Made by a program: the position numbers and the translations under genes. From the NCBI RefSeq assembly GCF_030077735.1, contig NZ_JASJEU010000012.1:62001-126000 (forward strand): a DNA stretch of 64,000 bases. The letters run 5' to 3'. Shown here one piece after another: positions 15,803 through 25,103 of this stretch (the stretch's first letter is position 1; each line of letters starts with the position of its first letter). This DNA is from Gordonibacter faecis (GTDB lineage Bacteria > Actinomycetota > Coriobacteriia > Coriobacteriales > Eggerthellaceae). The notes beneath the pieces are model-generated. The model made no database searches and had not been told where the DNA came from. It saw only the letters and a program-made list of their open reading frames with translations.

Positions 15803-16617
15803 TAAACGATTTCTGGATCCAGTTCGCTTCGGTAGAACCACTCGTAGTCGATTTCATATAATAGGGCGCTATTCTGCTTCAAATGATGCCAGTTTGAGCG
15901 ATAGCGCCGCTTTAAGTAGTTCTTAAACGCTCTGTTGATCTGCTGCGATGAGTAAAGTTGTAAACATTGCTCAGCAACAGAGCCTTTTGATTGTCCAGAA
16001 CTTGGCAAATCGAATGTTTCGCAAATATCTTTTTTCGACATCGTAAGAAGCTGCTTTTGTGCGTCGAGCTTTGTGGCCTTTGTTGCTTTACGGCGGCAGC
16101 TAAAGGCGTACGTTCCATCTTTACGCTGTCGGTATGAGTAGATTCCGCATTCGGCAGGAACATAGTCGGGCAGTTCGTCCCATCGCTTTTCTGAGGTGAT
16201 GACGTATACAGTCTCAAAGACATCGAAATAATCTGCAAGCTGACTTTCGAGCCGATAAAAGCTATCCAGGTCGGTTTTGATTTCGTATGCCGCGCTATGT
16301 CCGTTTACTTTGCATATGTCTACGCGGCTTTTGCCTATGGGAAGCTCGAAAATAGATACAGTAGTTTCACTCAAAGGAAGAAGAACCTTGTTAATAAAGT
16401 TAGCCTTAATGGTGGTTTCGTTTGGATAGTTTGCCAGTATGAAGCGATTGGCAAATGAACGTGCGGAATCGCCTATATCTTCGAGACCAAGGCCCAGCAT
16501 ATCGGATACTAAGCTCTTCAATCTCGTTTCCGAAAGCGTTGTTGAATAGGCTTCAAAGAGAAGCTTCGCATCCCTTTGATCTTCGCTCTGTAAGAGCTTT
16601 CCCATAACCTCTCCCAT
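15799..16617 (-). CDS. sce7726-family putative nuclease
   Basis: This 272-residue protein contains a PD-(D/E)XK-like core, GKSRVDICKVNGHSAAYEIK followed by TDLDSFYRLESQL and VFETVYVIT, in which Asp, the Glu-x-Lys and Gln are arranged as in restriction-type nucleases and the sce7726 family. The start ATG 16617 was chosen over an upstream in-frame ATG (16734) because the intervening sequence is not protein-like; ATG 16605 is another option. It is convergent with the sce7725-type gene, overlapping 4 nt. It is probably a component of a small defence module, though the target is unknown. Confidence 0.65.
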   Translation of the reverse strand: MGEVMGKLLQSEDQRDAKLLFEAYSTTLSETRLKSLVSDMLGLGLEDIGDSARSFANRFILANYPNETTIKANFINKVLLPLSETTVSIFELPIGKSRVDICKVNGHSAAYEIKTDLDSFYRLESQLADYFDVFETVYVITSEKRWDELPDYVPAECGIYSYRQRKDGTYAFSCRRKATKATKLDAQKQLLTMSKKDICETFDLPSSGQSKGSVAEQCLQLYSSQQINRAFKNYLKRRYRSNWHHLKQNSALLYEIDYEWFYRSELDPEIVY

Positions 16618-16699
16618 TCCGCAACCTGTCTTGTATAAGATAACATTGCAAAGCAGGGCGGAAAAGCAGGGACCCGCTGCCGGTAATGAAAATGAAGCC

Positions 16700-17390
16700 C
16701 AAGGTATTATTAAAACGTCTTTCAATAAGTGCAACGTGCCCCGTGTCGTCTGTTTCGAGAAGTTCGATTTCGCCGAATGGCGCTATTCCTGCAGCGCAGA
16801 GCAGCTCGTCGTAGCGTTGCGCTCCGAGTTGTTTGCGAAGTGTTGCTATATTCAGTTCAGTTGCTCCGTATTTCCTGACCGCCTCTTTGAAAACATCAGC
16901 AATGAGCGAAGCCTCTTCTCCTCAGTCTGCAAAGAGTGAAATCGTTCTTTCTGACGCGTGATGGAAATGCCTGATATTCGAACAAATTAGTTGGCCTAGT
17001 CATCACTACTCAGACGGCAATGACGAGCCTTTTGCGCTCCATGAGCTTCAATTACCTCTGCTTCAATTAACCCATAGAGCACCTCAAAAGCGCTTTATTG
17101 TGTAAGCCCAAGTGCTTTCGCGGCATCTGCGCGACTGACCTATCAATGAGTTGAGATGAACTTACAGATGATCTTTTCATTCTCAGCAAGGTCAATCCAC
17201 CGGTTCATGTAACTTGTCGAAAACCTTATCAGTCGTCTCGCTCGCAAAATATCGTTTTGGTGAAAGGAAAGCTCTGTTCCATTGGGTGCTCTAACATGTT
17301 CGATTTCAATGCCATCTTCGCCAGCTATAAGTGTGTGAAAACTGATTCAACGACGTAATGCATCGTGCGGAGTAACGCAAATGCGATCAT
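16700..17390 (-). pseudogene. Decayed coding remnant in defence island
   Basis: The minus strand of this gap carries protein-like segments in shifting frames broken by stops. From upstream they read MIAFALLRTMHYVVESVF, then GIEIEHVRAPNGTELSFHQ, then a winged-helix-like ADAAKALGLTQ (stop) SAFEVLYGLIEAEV, then DVFKEAVRKYGATELNI. The order and continuity suggest one gene inactivated by frameshifts and nonsense mutations. I do not recognise the family; the winged-helix part suggests a regulator or the C-terminus of a larger DNA-binding protein. No intact gene is visible here on either strand. Confidence 0.4.
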
Positions 17391-17401
17391 CTGTTTTTGG
17401 G

Positions 17402-20400
17402 TTATTCCTCTACACTTGCCTGAATTTCGTCCAAGATGGTCTCTATCATTTCCCATTCTATGCTCGATTCAATGGGTGAAAGCTCCAGGGAAGCTAAGTT
17501 TTTGTCTTCATCGATGGTTAGCTGATTCGGATCGTAGATAGACGCATAAACCTTGGTGTTGCCGTCCTCATCCCTAGTATGGTCCGTGTAAACGATGTAT
17601 GACTTTCCGGTTTCGGGGGAGTCGAACATGAACAGGGCTTCGCATTTCATGAGTCTGCCGTCTTGGGCTACTGCGGTGAATTCCAGCTCTTGGGGTTCGC
17701 TTGAGCGCGTAGCCTCCTCATCCAGAACTTTTCTAACCTCACCTCTTATCTGTATACGCATATTATTTTCGTTGCAAAGAATATTCAGTGTTTCTCCCGG
17801 ATACCCAAATTCGTCCGAGGTGTCGGATTCCGAATGTCTTTTCATTACATCGAAAATCTTACTAATAATCATTAGCGCGCCTGGGTCAATAATTATGTTG
17901 AATCTGGCAGCATTGAGTACAGATGCGGCGGCGATTCTCAGATCCTCGATGTCGACCGAGAAGTTGCTCTCGTGCTGCTTTAGAGCGTATTCCACAGTGT
18001 CGGGGATCGTTACTTTGGCGTAGAGTCCAGGAAAACTGCTCGCTTTGTTTGTCTTCTCCTTATTTGAAGTGCAAGCCCGCTTTAGGGGCTCTAGAAAGAC
18101 TGCCAAGCCCATGTCGAGAGATTCAGCCTCCGAAAGCATGGCATCGATGTTGTTCGCGTCCGCAAACTCTCGGGAGGATTCTATAGATGAATAGCGGAAT
18201 ACCTGCTCAGCCGCCCAGCGCATCGTTTCGATGTAATGGCGCTTAACGTGCAATGTCATATATTCACTTGAATAACTGTCAAAGGCATCATCTAAACATT
18301 CGTCTGCGGAAAGCGAAGCGAGAAGCCCTAGCATGCGCTTGACATCAATCGAGATGCTCTCCGAGCAATCATCCGCGTCATTCGTGCGTTCGCGTATCTG
18401 CCGTTCGAGGGCGCTGAGAAGCGAAAAGAGGGGTACGGCCCCAGAGGAGACTGTATCGCAAATCATGCTTCTGCATGTCTTGATCTCTGACAGGTCGTTA
18501 AGTGTGCGAGCGATTTCTGCACTATCTTTATGTGAACTCGTGGTGCAGAAGTATTTGAGTGAGTGGGTCACAATGGAACGGACTGCATCATTGCAATCGC
18601 TGGATCCGTCGTCGAAAAAATACTTAGAGAACTCAAGTTGCTTCTGGTCTACTTGCCTGAAAAATAAAAGCATTTCTAATCTGTGTAAAAGTCTAATTAT
18701 CGTTGGGCCGTCTATGGTTTTAGGCCAGCGGAGGATACGCGCTACCTCTGCCTCGGATACATTAGCGCCGATGGATTGTCGCAGAGCGCCGAAGATATCG
18801 AGTGTGGCAACTGTGAAACAGTATTCATACTGGGAATCCTCTCTGTATAGTTTTTCGATCGCCTTGATTACACCAGTGTACCTGCCATCAGTCGATATTT
18901 TCCTGTATCCGTCAAGCTGTCCGGACATGATCCGTCGACTACAGAACACCTGAAGAAGGGATTCTAGGTGATTGATTTGCGCGGCGTTAGCAATTCTGCC
19001 ATCCATTAGAATTGCTAAGAAAATTTCAGACTCTTGGTCTGTGTAATCCACGGGGTCAGCGTTTGCTGAGATGACGTCCCATGTTTCTCGCAGCGCCTGA
19101 TCGCCGACGCGCGAGTCCTGAACGAAAAAGGCGAACAAAGTTGCCCAGTCGTCTCCCAGAGAATCGTTTTTCTTCTTACTCTCGTAAATTCCCGCATAGG
19201 TTTTAAGCGAGAAACCTCTTGGGCATGCACCGGTTATTAAGCCGTTTTCGGCTAGAAACACCTGAAGGCGACGATGCTCGAAGCTCACCATGCCGTCTGA
19301 GATGGACAGCACCCCGTGGACATTGACCAGTTCGTTCAGATCGTGCAATGCCGCATCTTCGCGTGTCTTAAAACCTCGTTCACGGAAGCTTTCTAGGCTT
19401 GTGCCTAGAATTGAATACGAGGTCTCAAGCCATTTTAGAAATTGATCCTTTGGGATTCTGAGATCAAACGAACTTGACTTTTTTGCCTCATATGCCGTCC
19501 TCGACGCGCAGTACGACAACAGAAGAAGAAGATCATCGGCATTTGTGGATCCACGGCGCCAGCGCAACCTTGAATTCACATACTTGGAATACAATGCGTG
19601 TTCTGTAGAAGGTAGGTTCTCGACATTTGAAAACAGAACCAGGCACAAGGTTAACTCAAGCGGAGATCTGAGAAAATTGCGAAACCTTATGGTCCAATCA
19701 CTTTCAATCGTGGTCTTCAAGAGTTCCGCCTTTTCGCAGGCCTCGTTTTCTGGGAAACACTGACAAATATACCAGGAGCGCGCCAGGGAATAGACAAACT
19801 TTCCCCTATCTTTCCGATTCATCTTGTTCAAGGCAACTACTTCAAAAGCTTGAAATTCGTTGCGCTTTAGAAACTCGCTGGTTTCATTGTCCATGGCTGT
19901 GTCTCGAGTGGTCGCAAAGACGGAAAACCTGTTGCCTAAGTCGCTTTCTTCTAAGCCAAACAGGGCCAAAAGTGCATCATAGACGTGTGCTACTGATATG
20001 TTCTTTGGGAGTTCGTCCAATCCGTCCACCAAAATGACAAATTGGGAGGGATCGGACAGCTCTAAGAGTTCAATCGCTTTCGATGATTTGTTTGCAGGGC
20101 ATTGGAAGATGGCCATAGCTATTTGCCATGGTAGGTTTTCATTCGCGTAGTTTTTACTTGCAATGTCGCGACATCGCAGAAGGAGAGGTATTTTCTCGTC
20201 AAAGGTTTCCCTGGTTCCGATAAAACCATTGAGCCATTCTTTAAATTGATTATCGGATCCAGAATCAAGGGCGCCATCTACTTCGCATATTGTTGACTCT
20301 CGGGCGAGCCAAAGGGCCAGCCTGTCAAGTAGGATAGACTTACCCGACCCAGCTGATGCAGTGACAACGACGTTACAGAAATGGTTTTCTTTAGTAGGAA

Positions 20401-20791
20401 GAAAGTCTAAGTAATCGTCTTCTTCGTTTTCTTTTGCTCGACCGTGGATACGAACTGCGGGGGTGTCTTCGTGTAAGGAGTAAGATGCCTTCGATAGAAT
20501 GGCAGCCTCCTCTGCTTCAAGTTCAGTAATTCGGGCATCGATCCTTCTAATAAGTTCGTCAACGTTGATTTGGGACCTTTTGACCGTGTCTAGCTTCGTC
20601 GGGATCCTAATAAAATCAATAGACGTTTGAATAAGTTGGGGTGTAACGAAAATATCTGAAGTCCTGATTGGCTTGAAGTTTTCGGCGATACCCAAAGCAC
20701 GCTTATTTACTGAAACATAGGTGCAGCGTTCCCTTACCAGCTTCCTTGATATTGTGGCGATAATTTCTTCGGGGGTTCTTTTTTGTCCCAT
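17402..20791 (-). CDS. NACHT/STAND NTPase, second gene of pair
   Basis: The 1129-residue protein has an N-terminal region of about 140 residues, then a NACHT-type NTPase core: Walker A ASAGSGKS (about residue 149), Walker B FVILVDGLDELP (about 254) with the small-residue/Asp-Glu pattern of NACHT proteins, and a sensor-like FSVFATTRDT. About 750 residues of mostly helical C-terminal sequence follow, as in ligand-sensing STAND proteins. No recognisable nuclease, TIR or protease effector was seen. ATG 20791 is 2 nt after the stop of the preceding gene, so the pair is translationally coupled. Bacterial NACHT proteins are known anti-phage factors; that role here is inferred. Confidence 0.75.
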   Translation of the reverse strand: MGQKRTPEEIIATISRKLVRERCTYVSVNKRALGIAENFKPIRTSDIFVTPQLIQTSIDFIRIPTKLDTVKRSQINVDELIRRIDARITELEAEEAAILSKASYSLHEDTPAVRIHGRAKENEEDDYLDFLPTKENHFCNVVVTASAGSGKSILLDRLALWLARESTICEVDGALDSGSDNQFKEWLNGFIGTRETFDEKIPLLLRCRDIASKNYANENLPWQIAMAIFQCPANKSSKAIELLELSDPSQFVILVDGLDELPKNISVAHVYDALLALFGLEESDLGNRFSVFATTRDTAMDNETSEFLKRNEFQAFEVVALNKMNRKDRGKFVYSLARSWYICQCFPENEACEKAELLKTTIESDWTIRFRNFLRSPLELTLCLVLFSNVENLPSTEHALYSKYVNSRLRWRRGSTNADDLLLLLSYCASRTAYEAKKSSSFDLRIPKDQFLKWLETSYSILGTSLESFRERGFKTREDAALHDLNELVNVHGVLSISDGMVSFEHRRLQVFLAENGLITGACPRGFSLKTYAGIYESKKKNDSLGDDWATLFAFFVQDSRVGDQALRETWDVISANADPVDYTDQESEIFLAILMDGRIANAAQINHLESLLQVFCSRRIMSGQLDGYRKISTDGRYTGVIKAIEKLYREDSQYEYCFTVATLDIFGALRQSIGANVSEAEVARILRWPKTIDGPTIIRLLHRLEMLLFFRQVDQKQLEFSKYFFDDGSSDCNDAVRSIVTHSLKYFCTTSSHKDSAEIARTLNDLSEIKTCRSMICDTVSSGAVPLFSLLSALERQIRERTNDADDCSESISIDVKRMLGLLASLSADECLDDAFDSYSSEYMTLHVKRHYIETMRWAAEQVFRYSSIESSREFADANNIDAMLSEAESLDMGLAVFLEPLKRACTSNKEKTNKASSFPGLYAKVTIPDTVEYALKQHESNFSVDIEDLRIAAASVLNAARFNIIIDPGALMIISKIFDVMKRHSESDTSDEFGYPGETLNILCNENNMRIQIRGEVRKVLDEEATRSSEPQELEFTAVAQDGRLMKCEALFMFDSPETGKSYIVYTDHTRDEDGNTKVYASIYDPNQLTIDEDKNLASLELSPIESSIEWEMIETILDEIQASVEE

Positions 20792-20793
20792 GC

Positions 20794-23550
20794 TTATCTT
20801 TCCGCCATTTCTTTCTCAAGCCAAGCGATTTCCGCATCAAGAACGTCTCGATAGAGGAATGCACCTTCGCCGTTTCCAGACTGGAACCTCACCAGCTGGG
20901 AATCGCAGAATTCACGATTTCTGATATCTTGTATTGCCTGCAACAAAGCCTGGTGCTTTGGGCCGTCGTAACCTCCAGTATCCTCGTCAACCTTTGTCAG
21001 CTCGCATATAACGCAATTGATAATTTCTAGCGAACTGCCGACAACCTCGCAGTCAGCGTAACCGGGCCCAGCTTTCTGTGATCCGTCATTGCCAGGATCT
21101 ATGCAGAAAAGAAGCATAACGATGAGGCTTGCGGTGTCTTCGTCAGGGCTGCTGTTCAGCAGATCTCGTAAGATACCGAAGCAATCTGACTGGCGACCGC
21201 TTGCCACCAAATCGGACAACCCACATGCAGCAAGGTAAATCTGCATGTCTCGGCTGTCGAAAGAAAAGACACCTCCATTTGTGTCAGGAGAGCAAGACAC
21301 GCAGCCGCTGGCAATGAGATAATGTCTCCAAGCGTTTGGATCGCAATTTGCCTCTGGGAACGAAAGATTGTGGGCGATGGTCTTCATGACCTGCTTGACG
21401 AGATCCCATTTCATCCCCCCATTTGATACCATATTAGCTTCGTCGGCAATATCGCCAAAGCTCGATTTCACTTCCTCTGCAAATTTTGATCGAAGGAAAG
21501 TAGCCAAAGCGAGACGCCTCATCATTTTCTTTGCGCGAGGGAGAGGGCCAAGAGTCGAGACGGCGCTTTTACTGGCTTGCTCGTCGCAAACTTCCTTGGT
21601 GAATACCGAGTTTAGTAAAGGCTCAAGTACTCTTGTTGATTTCTCTAGTAGTACATTGGACACCGTTTGAAAGGTCAAACCTGGAGCAATATCCTTGAAA
21701 CACTGATTGTCTTTATCGTAGCACCATCCTCGCGCTGCGACACTGGCAAATATAGGTATGCTAATCATCCTTGAAGTGTACTTTGCATCCACGAGAATTT
21801 TTGCGTAACGATTCAATACGTCATCGTTGAGAGCTAGATCGTTGTGACCGTCGATAAGGTATTTTTTAACGAATTCGATTCTTTGAGTCCTCGTTAGTTC
21901 TTTCAGGCAGTACTCGTTCTCGCTTTCTGGGGCAAAAGAAAATCTTTCAGTCAACGGTCTTGTAGAGATGACAAAACCTGCAAGAGGAAATTTTCCCGTC
22001 AAGTCTTCGATAGCCTCGATCGCCGTGGAGAGGTCGTTAGCTTCGTCAAGTGCATCAATGATAAAGAACGCCTTCTCTCCGAGGCTTATAATATGCTGCT
22101 CGAGTTCTTTAGGTCTGGGGAGGCGGGTTTTTCCACACATAAGTTTCTTGAGGATTTCAGAGTAGGACCCCTTTTTCAGTACAGCCCTAGAAAGGCCACG
22201 TCCAGGATTAAATGAGAAGAAAAATGGGACCTGATTTCTTCGCGGATCACTTTCCTCAAAGCCAAGTCGTGATGATAGTGCTGTCTCTTTAGAGCTAAAG
22301 GAGCGGATGAGCGCGATGAGAGAAGAAGTCTTGCCTTCTCCTGCACGCGATGAAAGAATCTTGACTCTGATATCTTTAAAGTTGACCAGCTCGGCTAGAG
22401 GCATCGTGGTGCCTTTTGAAATGATCTGTCTTTCAATGAAATCCTTGACGTTGAGATGTCCTCCCTCGACGTCGCTACGGTAGCCCAAATCGGCAAAATA
22501 CGAAAGGGAGGCAAGGTCCTCGATATAGGAGTCGAGATTAAACTCCTTGCTTTGATCAAGGGTGTACTTTTCATTAGATATATTTCCTGGTTTGTCGTAA
22601 TTTTTACCTGAATTGACGACAGCGCGTGGCGTGGCGTTAAAAGAACGTGCCGTCTGCTCAATAAAATCGATGAGGCTTGTATTGCTCGGACATCCTGGAC
22701 CGTGAGTGTCGAGCTGATATTTCGAGCAGTAAAAGTAGCGGATAGTTTTATCGCCGAAATGGCCTTCAATCTTTTCAAGAAATCTTCTATCGGTTAGAAT
22801 CGAGCGCTCGGTCTGACTGACATGGCTCAACATTGCTTCTTCTTTCAATTTGTCAAGCGATATTTCGCAAGGTTTTTTATAAGGTGCAGAAAGCTCCGAA
22901 AACAATCGGATGGTCCGATCTTTTGCGAGTTTGGCATACTCGCCGGCCTCAATGTTGCCCCCAGCTTTCTTTGCATCGTTGTAGCGTTGGATGAGTGATG
23001 ATCCAAATTCGCTGAACACTAACACGGGTGCCAATTTCGGGTCTAAAGGAACAAGCTTAGTGAAAATGAATCTGTCAGCCTTTTTTTCTGTAAATTCCAA
23101 AAGAGTCTTCCTGTAGTTGTTCCAGGATTCGATCGTGTTTCTAAGGATCGTTATAGCTGTGCGATCATCCACTTTTACAAACCAGTTGGAGGCGATATCC
23201 CAAGGAGTAATGATTCCAGACATCCTTGTTTCCCCTGTCGTTGAGATGATTTTTTTTGACTCGGAGGAGAACTTTGGAATGCAAGCATTACTCAAGTAGG
23301 AGCTTCCTTGGAGTCCGGTGTCTCTCGTGAACTCTTCCTTACTTAGTTCTTTACCCATTTTTGTCACAAAAACGCTTCTTGTAACGTGATATGCCAACGC
23401 ATATACCTCGTTACCAAGCAACCACGTTCTGTGTAAAACGTTATTGCGAAGGCAGAAGCCGGTTTCTTCAAGCCCGGTAGCAGCGAAATCGAGAGACCTG
23501 TCATTGATTTGCTGAATGAAATTTTCAATAGACTCCCAGTCACGAGGCAT
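20794..23550 (-). CDS. NACHT/STAND NTPase, first gene of pair
   Basis: This 918-residue protein has a long N-terminal region (about 1-390) of unrecognised type, then Walker A SSRAGEGKTSS (about 400-410) and Walker B FFIIDALDEA (about 498-507), followed by GFVISTRPL, all typical of NACHT/AAA-like STAND ATPases. The C-terminal 300 residues are helical. AAAGGAGG upstream fixes ATG 23550. It is followed after 2 nt by a second, different NACHT protein. The N-terminal region may be the effector or a partner-binding module, as in other STAND defence proteins, but no catalytic motif is apparent. Its AT-richness matches the island. Confidence 0.75.
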   Translation of the reverse strand: MPRDWESIENFIQQINDRSLDFAATGLEETGFCLRNNVLHRTWLLGNEVYALAYHVTRSVFVTKMGKELSKEEFTRDTGLQGSSYLSNACIPKFSSESKKIISTTGETRMSGIITPWDIASNWFVKVDDRTAITILRNTIESWNNYRKTLLEFTEKKADRFIFTKLVPLDPKLAPVLVFSEFGSSLIQRYNDAKKAGGNIEAGEYAKLAKDRTIRLFSELSAPYKKPCEISLDKLKEEAMLSHVSQTERSILTDRRFLEKIEGHFGDKTIRYFYCSKYQLDTHGPGCPSNTSLIDFIEQTARSFNATPRAVVNSGKNYDKPGNISNEKYTLDQSKEFNLDSYIEDLASLSYFADLGYRSDVEGGHLNVKDFIERQIISKGTTMPLAELVNFKDIRVKILSSRAGEGKTSSLIALIRSFSSKETALSSRLGFEESDPRRNQVPFFFSFNPGRGLSRAVLKKGSYSEILKKLMCGKTRLPRPKELEQHIISLGEKAFFIIDALDEANDLSTAIEAIEDLTGKFPLAGFVISTRPLTERFSFAPESENEYCLKELTRTQRIEFVKKYLIDGHNDLALNDDVLNRYAKILVDAKYTSRMISIPIFASVAARGWCYDKDNQCFKDIAPGLTFQTVSNVLLEKSTRVLEPLLNSVFTKEVCDEQASKSAVSTLGPLPRAKKMMRRLALATFLRSKFAEEVKSSFGDIADEANMVSNGGMKWDLVKQVMKTIAHNLSFPEANCDPNAWRHYLIASGCVSCSPDTNGGVFSFDSRDMQIYLAACGLSDLVASGRQSDCFGILRDLLNSSPDEDTASLIVMLLFCIDPGNDGSQKAGPGYADCEVVGSSLEIINCVICELTKVDEDTGGYDGPKHQALLQAIQDIRNREFCDSQLVRFQSGNGEGAFLYRDVLDAEIAWLEKEMAER

Positions 23551-23815
23551 CGTGTCCTCCTTTTGCGTGACCCCTACACCGATAGCTTACTTAATTATCC
23601 AACATATAAACAATTTTTCCAGGGTAAAAGGGATGCAAGAACGATGCGGGTGTGTCGATGGTGGGCAACGGAAGATAGGAAATCCTCTCTTTAGAAAGGC
23701 GGAGTCTGTGTAACACCCCTGTTGCACCCTAGATAATAAGCGCGACGTTTCGTTTCGTTGTAGTGTGGGGTTAGGCCAAAAAGGCCAAACTGAATACCAA
23801 TAGAGAGGAAACGCT

Positions 23816-23917
23816 ATGTGCATCAAGTATTGGGATCCATCAGCTTATGCCACCGAGGATCAGATTCGCGAGATTGCATATGGTTGCGATGCCGCAACAT
23901 TCGGTGATGACGGATAG
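23816..23917 (+). CDS. 33-residue hypothetical peptide
   Basis: A short ORF with an upstream GAGAGGAAA ribosome-binding site encodes MCIKYWDPSAYATEDQIREI followed by a short Cys- and Asp-containing tail. It is soluble, with no membrane segment. It lies between the NACHT operon and a membrane-protein gene. I recognise no family. The rest of 23551-24091 shows only the ribosome-binding site of the NACHT operon and no other supported gene. Confidence 0.35.
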   Translation: MCIKYWDPSAYATEDQIREIAYGCDAATFGDDG

Positions 23918-24091
23918 TTTTGTGAGAAGCATCGTGAGGAAGAAGATCGACATGGTTCCATTTAGGATTTCTATTAAAGAGTCCAAAGCTTTAGCATTTT
24001 AGGAGAAGAATTTAGAAAAAATAAAAGATGAGTGAAATGAATACTGATCAATATATGTGTATCAATTGGTTCGAACAGAGAGGTTTCTTAA

Positions 24092-24463
24092 ATGTTGATA
24101 CAAATAAGTAATTTGAATATGATTATTATGCTTATACAATCAAATGGAGATAAAACATCTCCCATAATACAGAGAAAGTTGTATTGGCTGCCTCGTCGTT
24201 TGGTTCAAGTGGGAATAGTGCTCGATATCCTTGGTTTCCTTTGCTTTTTTATTGCCGGTTTGGTATTTAATGATAAGTCTTTATCAACTTCTGGATACTT
24301 GAATTCTATACCTCAGTGGTTTGATATTGCTCAAGAAGACTTCCAAACCATTGCTTTGACTGGCTTTATTATCGCGCTACTTCTAGCTGTCTTGGTGGCA
24401 CTCTGGTTGCTGTACCACTGGTGGGATGAATCTAAAGCGAACGCATCGAAGAGTCAGATCTAA
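24092..24463 (+). CDS. Small two-TM membrane protein
   Basis: The 123-residue product has two hydrophobic segments (about residues 38-58, VQVGIVLDILGFLCFFIAGL; and about 85-108, IALTGFIIALLLAVLVALWL) with a short extracytoplasmic loop between. The ATG at 24092 lacks a good ribosome-binding site; ATG 24122 or 24131 are alternatives. A strong terminator lies downstream at 24531-24557. No family is recognised. Its place at the edge of the defence island and low GC suggest accessory origin. Confidence 0.5.
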   Translation: MLIQISNLNMIIMLIQSNGDKTSPIIQRKLYWLPRRLVQVGIVLDILGFLCFFIAGLVFNDKSLSTSGYLNSIPQWFDIAQEDFQTIALTGFIIALLLAVLVALWLLYHWWDESKANASKSQI

Positions 24464-24530
24464 AATATTTATTTCGAAAAACACTCTAGTAGGGTTACAG
24501 GTTGATAAGACATCTAGCATATTGTTATTC

Positions 24531-24557
24531 AAGGGGGAGGGAGACCTCCCCCTTTTG
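24531..24557 (+). terminator. Rho-independent terminator
   Basis: AAGGGGGAGG and CCTCCCCCTT form a 10-bp stem around GAGA, followed by TTT. It ends the small membrane-protein transcript and marks the right edge of the AT-rich island. Confidence 0.8.
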
Positions 24558-24659
24558 GTGTCTAAATGAATCCTTTTACGGTGCAGTATGTTAGGGAAGC
24601 TCCGGGGTTAAGCGCGTTGGAAACTCCCTACATAGTAATAAGGTAAAGGCTCTTTATTT

Positions 24660-24905
24660 CGGTGGGGTATAGGTTAGGTTGTTGGGGATTATTTGATTGG
24701 TTGGGGAATCGGCTTGTGGGGGTGCCTTGGGGGGTTGTTGAAAGGGGTGGTTGGGGAAGGAGGAGGGTCTGGTTTGGAAGGTTGGCGGGGGTGGAGAGGG
24801 GGTTGGCGGCAAATGGTAACTCGCTTGAAATATTGTTTGGGGGTTATAGCAGGGGGCATTGGCCGAGGTGGCGGGGTGGGTTTGTGTGCACTTTGCGGGG
24901 ATTTG
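24660..24905 (+). other. Strand-asymmetric G-rich intergenic tract
   Basis: About 245 nt contain some thirteen runs of four or more G on the plus strand and very few C. Open frames crossing it encode low-complexity Gly/Trp/Arg sequence and are not believable genes. The pattern would favour G-quadruplex structures in the plus-strand DNA or RNA. It lies 200-440 nt before the S-layer gene. Confidence 0.7.
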
Positions 24906-24970
24906 GGCACTATTCACCCAAGTTTTCTCCAGATTGCGATTTTCTCGCCAACCTTTTGAAGGATTGAGAG

Positions 24971-24976
24971 TATAAT
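24971..24976 (+). promoter_or_regulatory. Candidate -10 of S-layer gene
   Basis: A perfect TATAAT lies 127 nt before the GTG start. No good -35 is visible at the usual distance, so the site is tentative. It would give a leader of about 120 nt. Confidence 0.4.
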
Positions 24977-25103
24977 ACCGAACGAAGATGCAGCTTTATG
25001 GTGTTTCATCGCGCCCTGCGGCAATGACGGAGATTTGCTTGCATTACGATGAAGCCAAGGTTGTGTATCTAAGTTAGTGTAAGTTTTTGGAAGGAGACGA
25101 AGT

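Noticed and set aside
16631..16939. Plus-strand ORF of 102 codons
   Set aside because: It lies opposite the decayed minus-strand gene and has no ribosome-binding site or motif.
24662..24967. Open frame of about 100 codons across the G-rich tract
   Set aside because: Low-complexity Gly/Trp/Arg composition follows from the G-runs; other frames are equally open; no ribosome-binding site.
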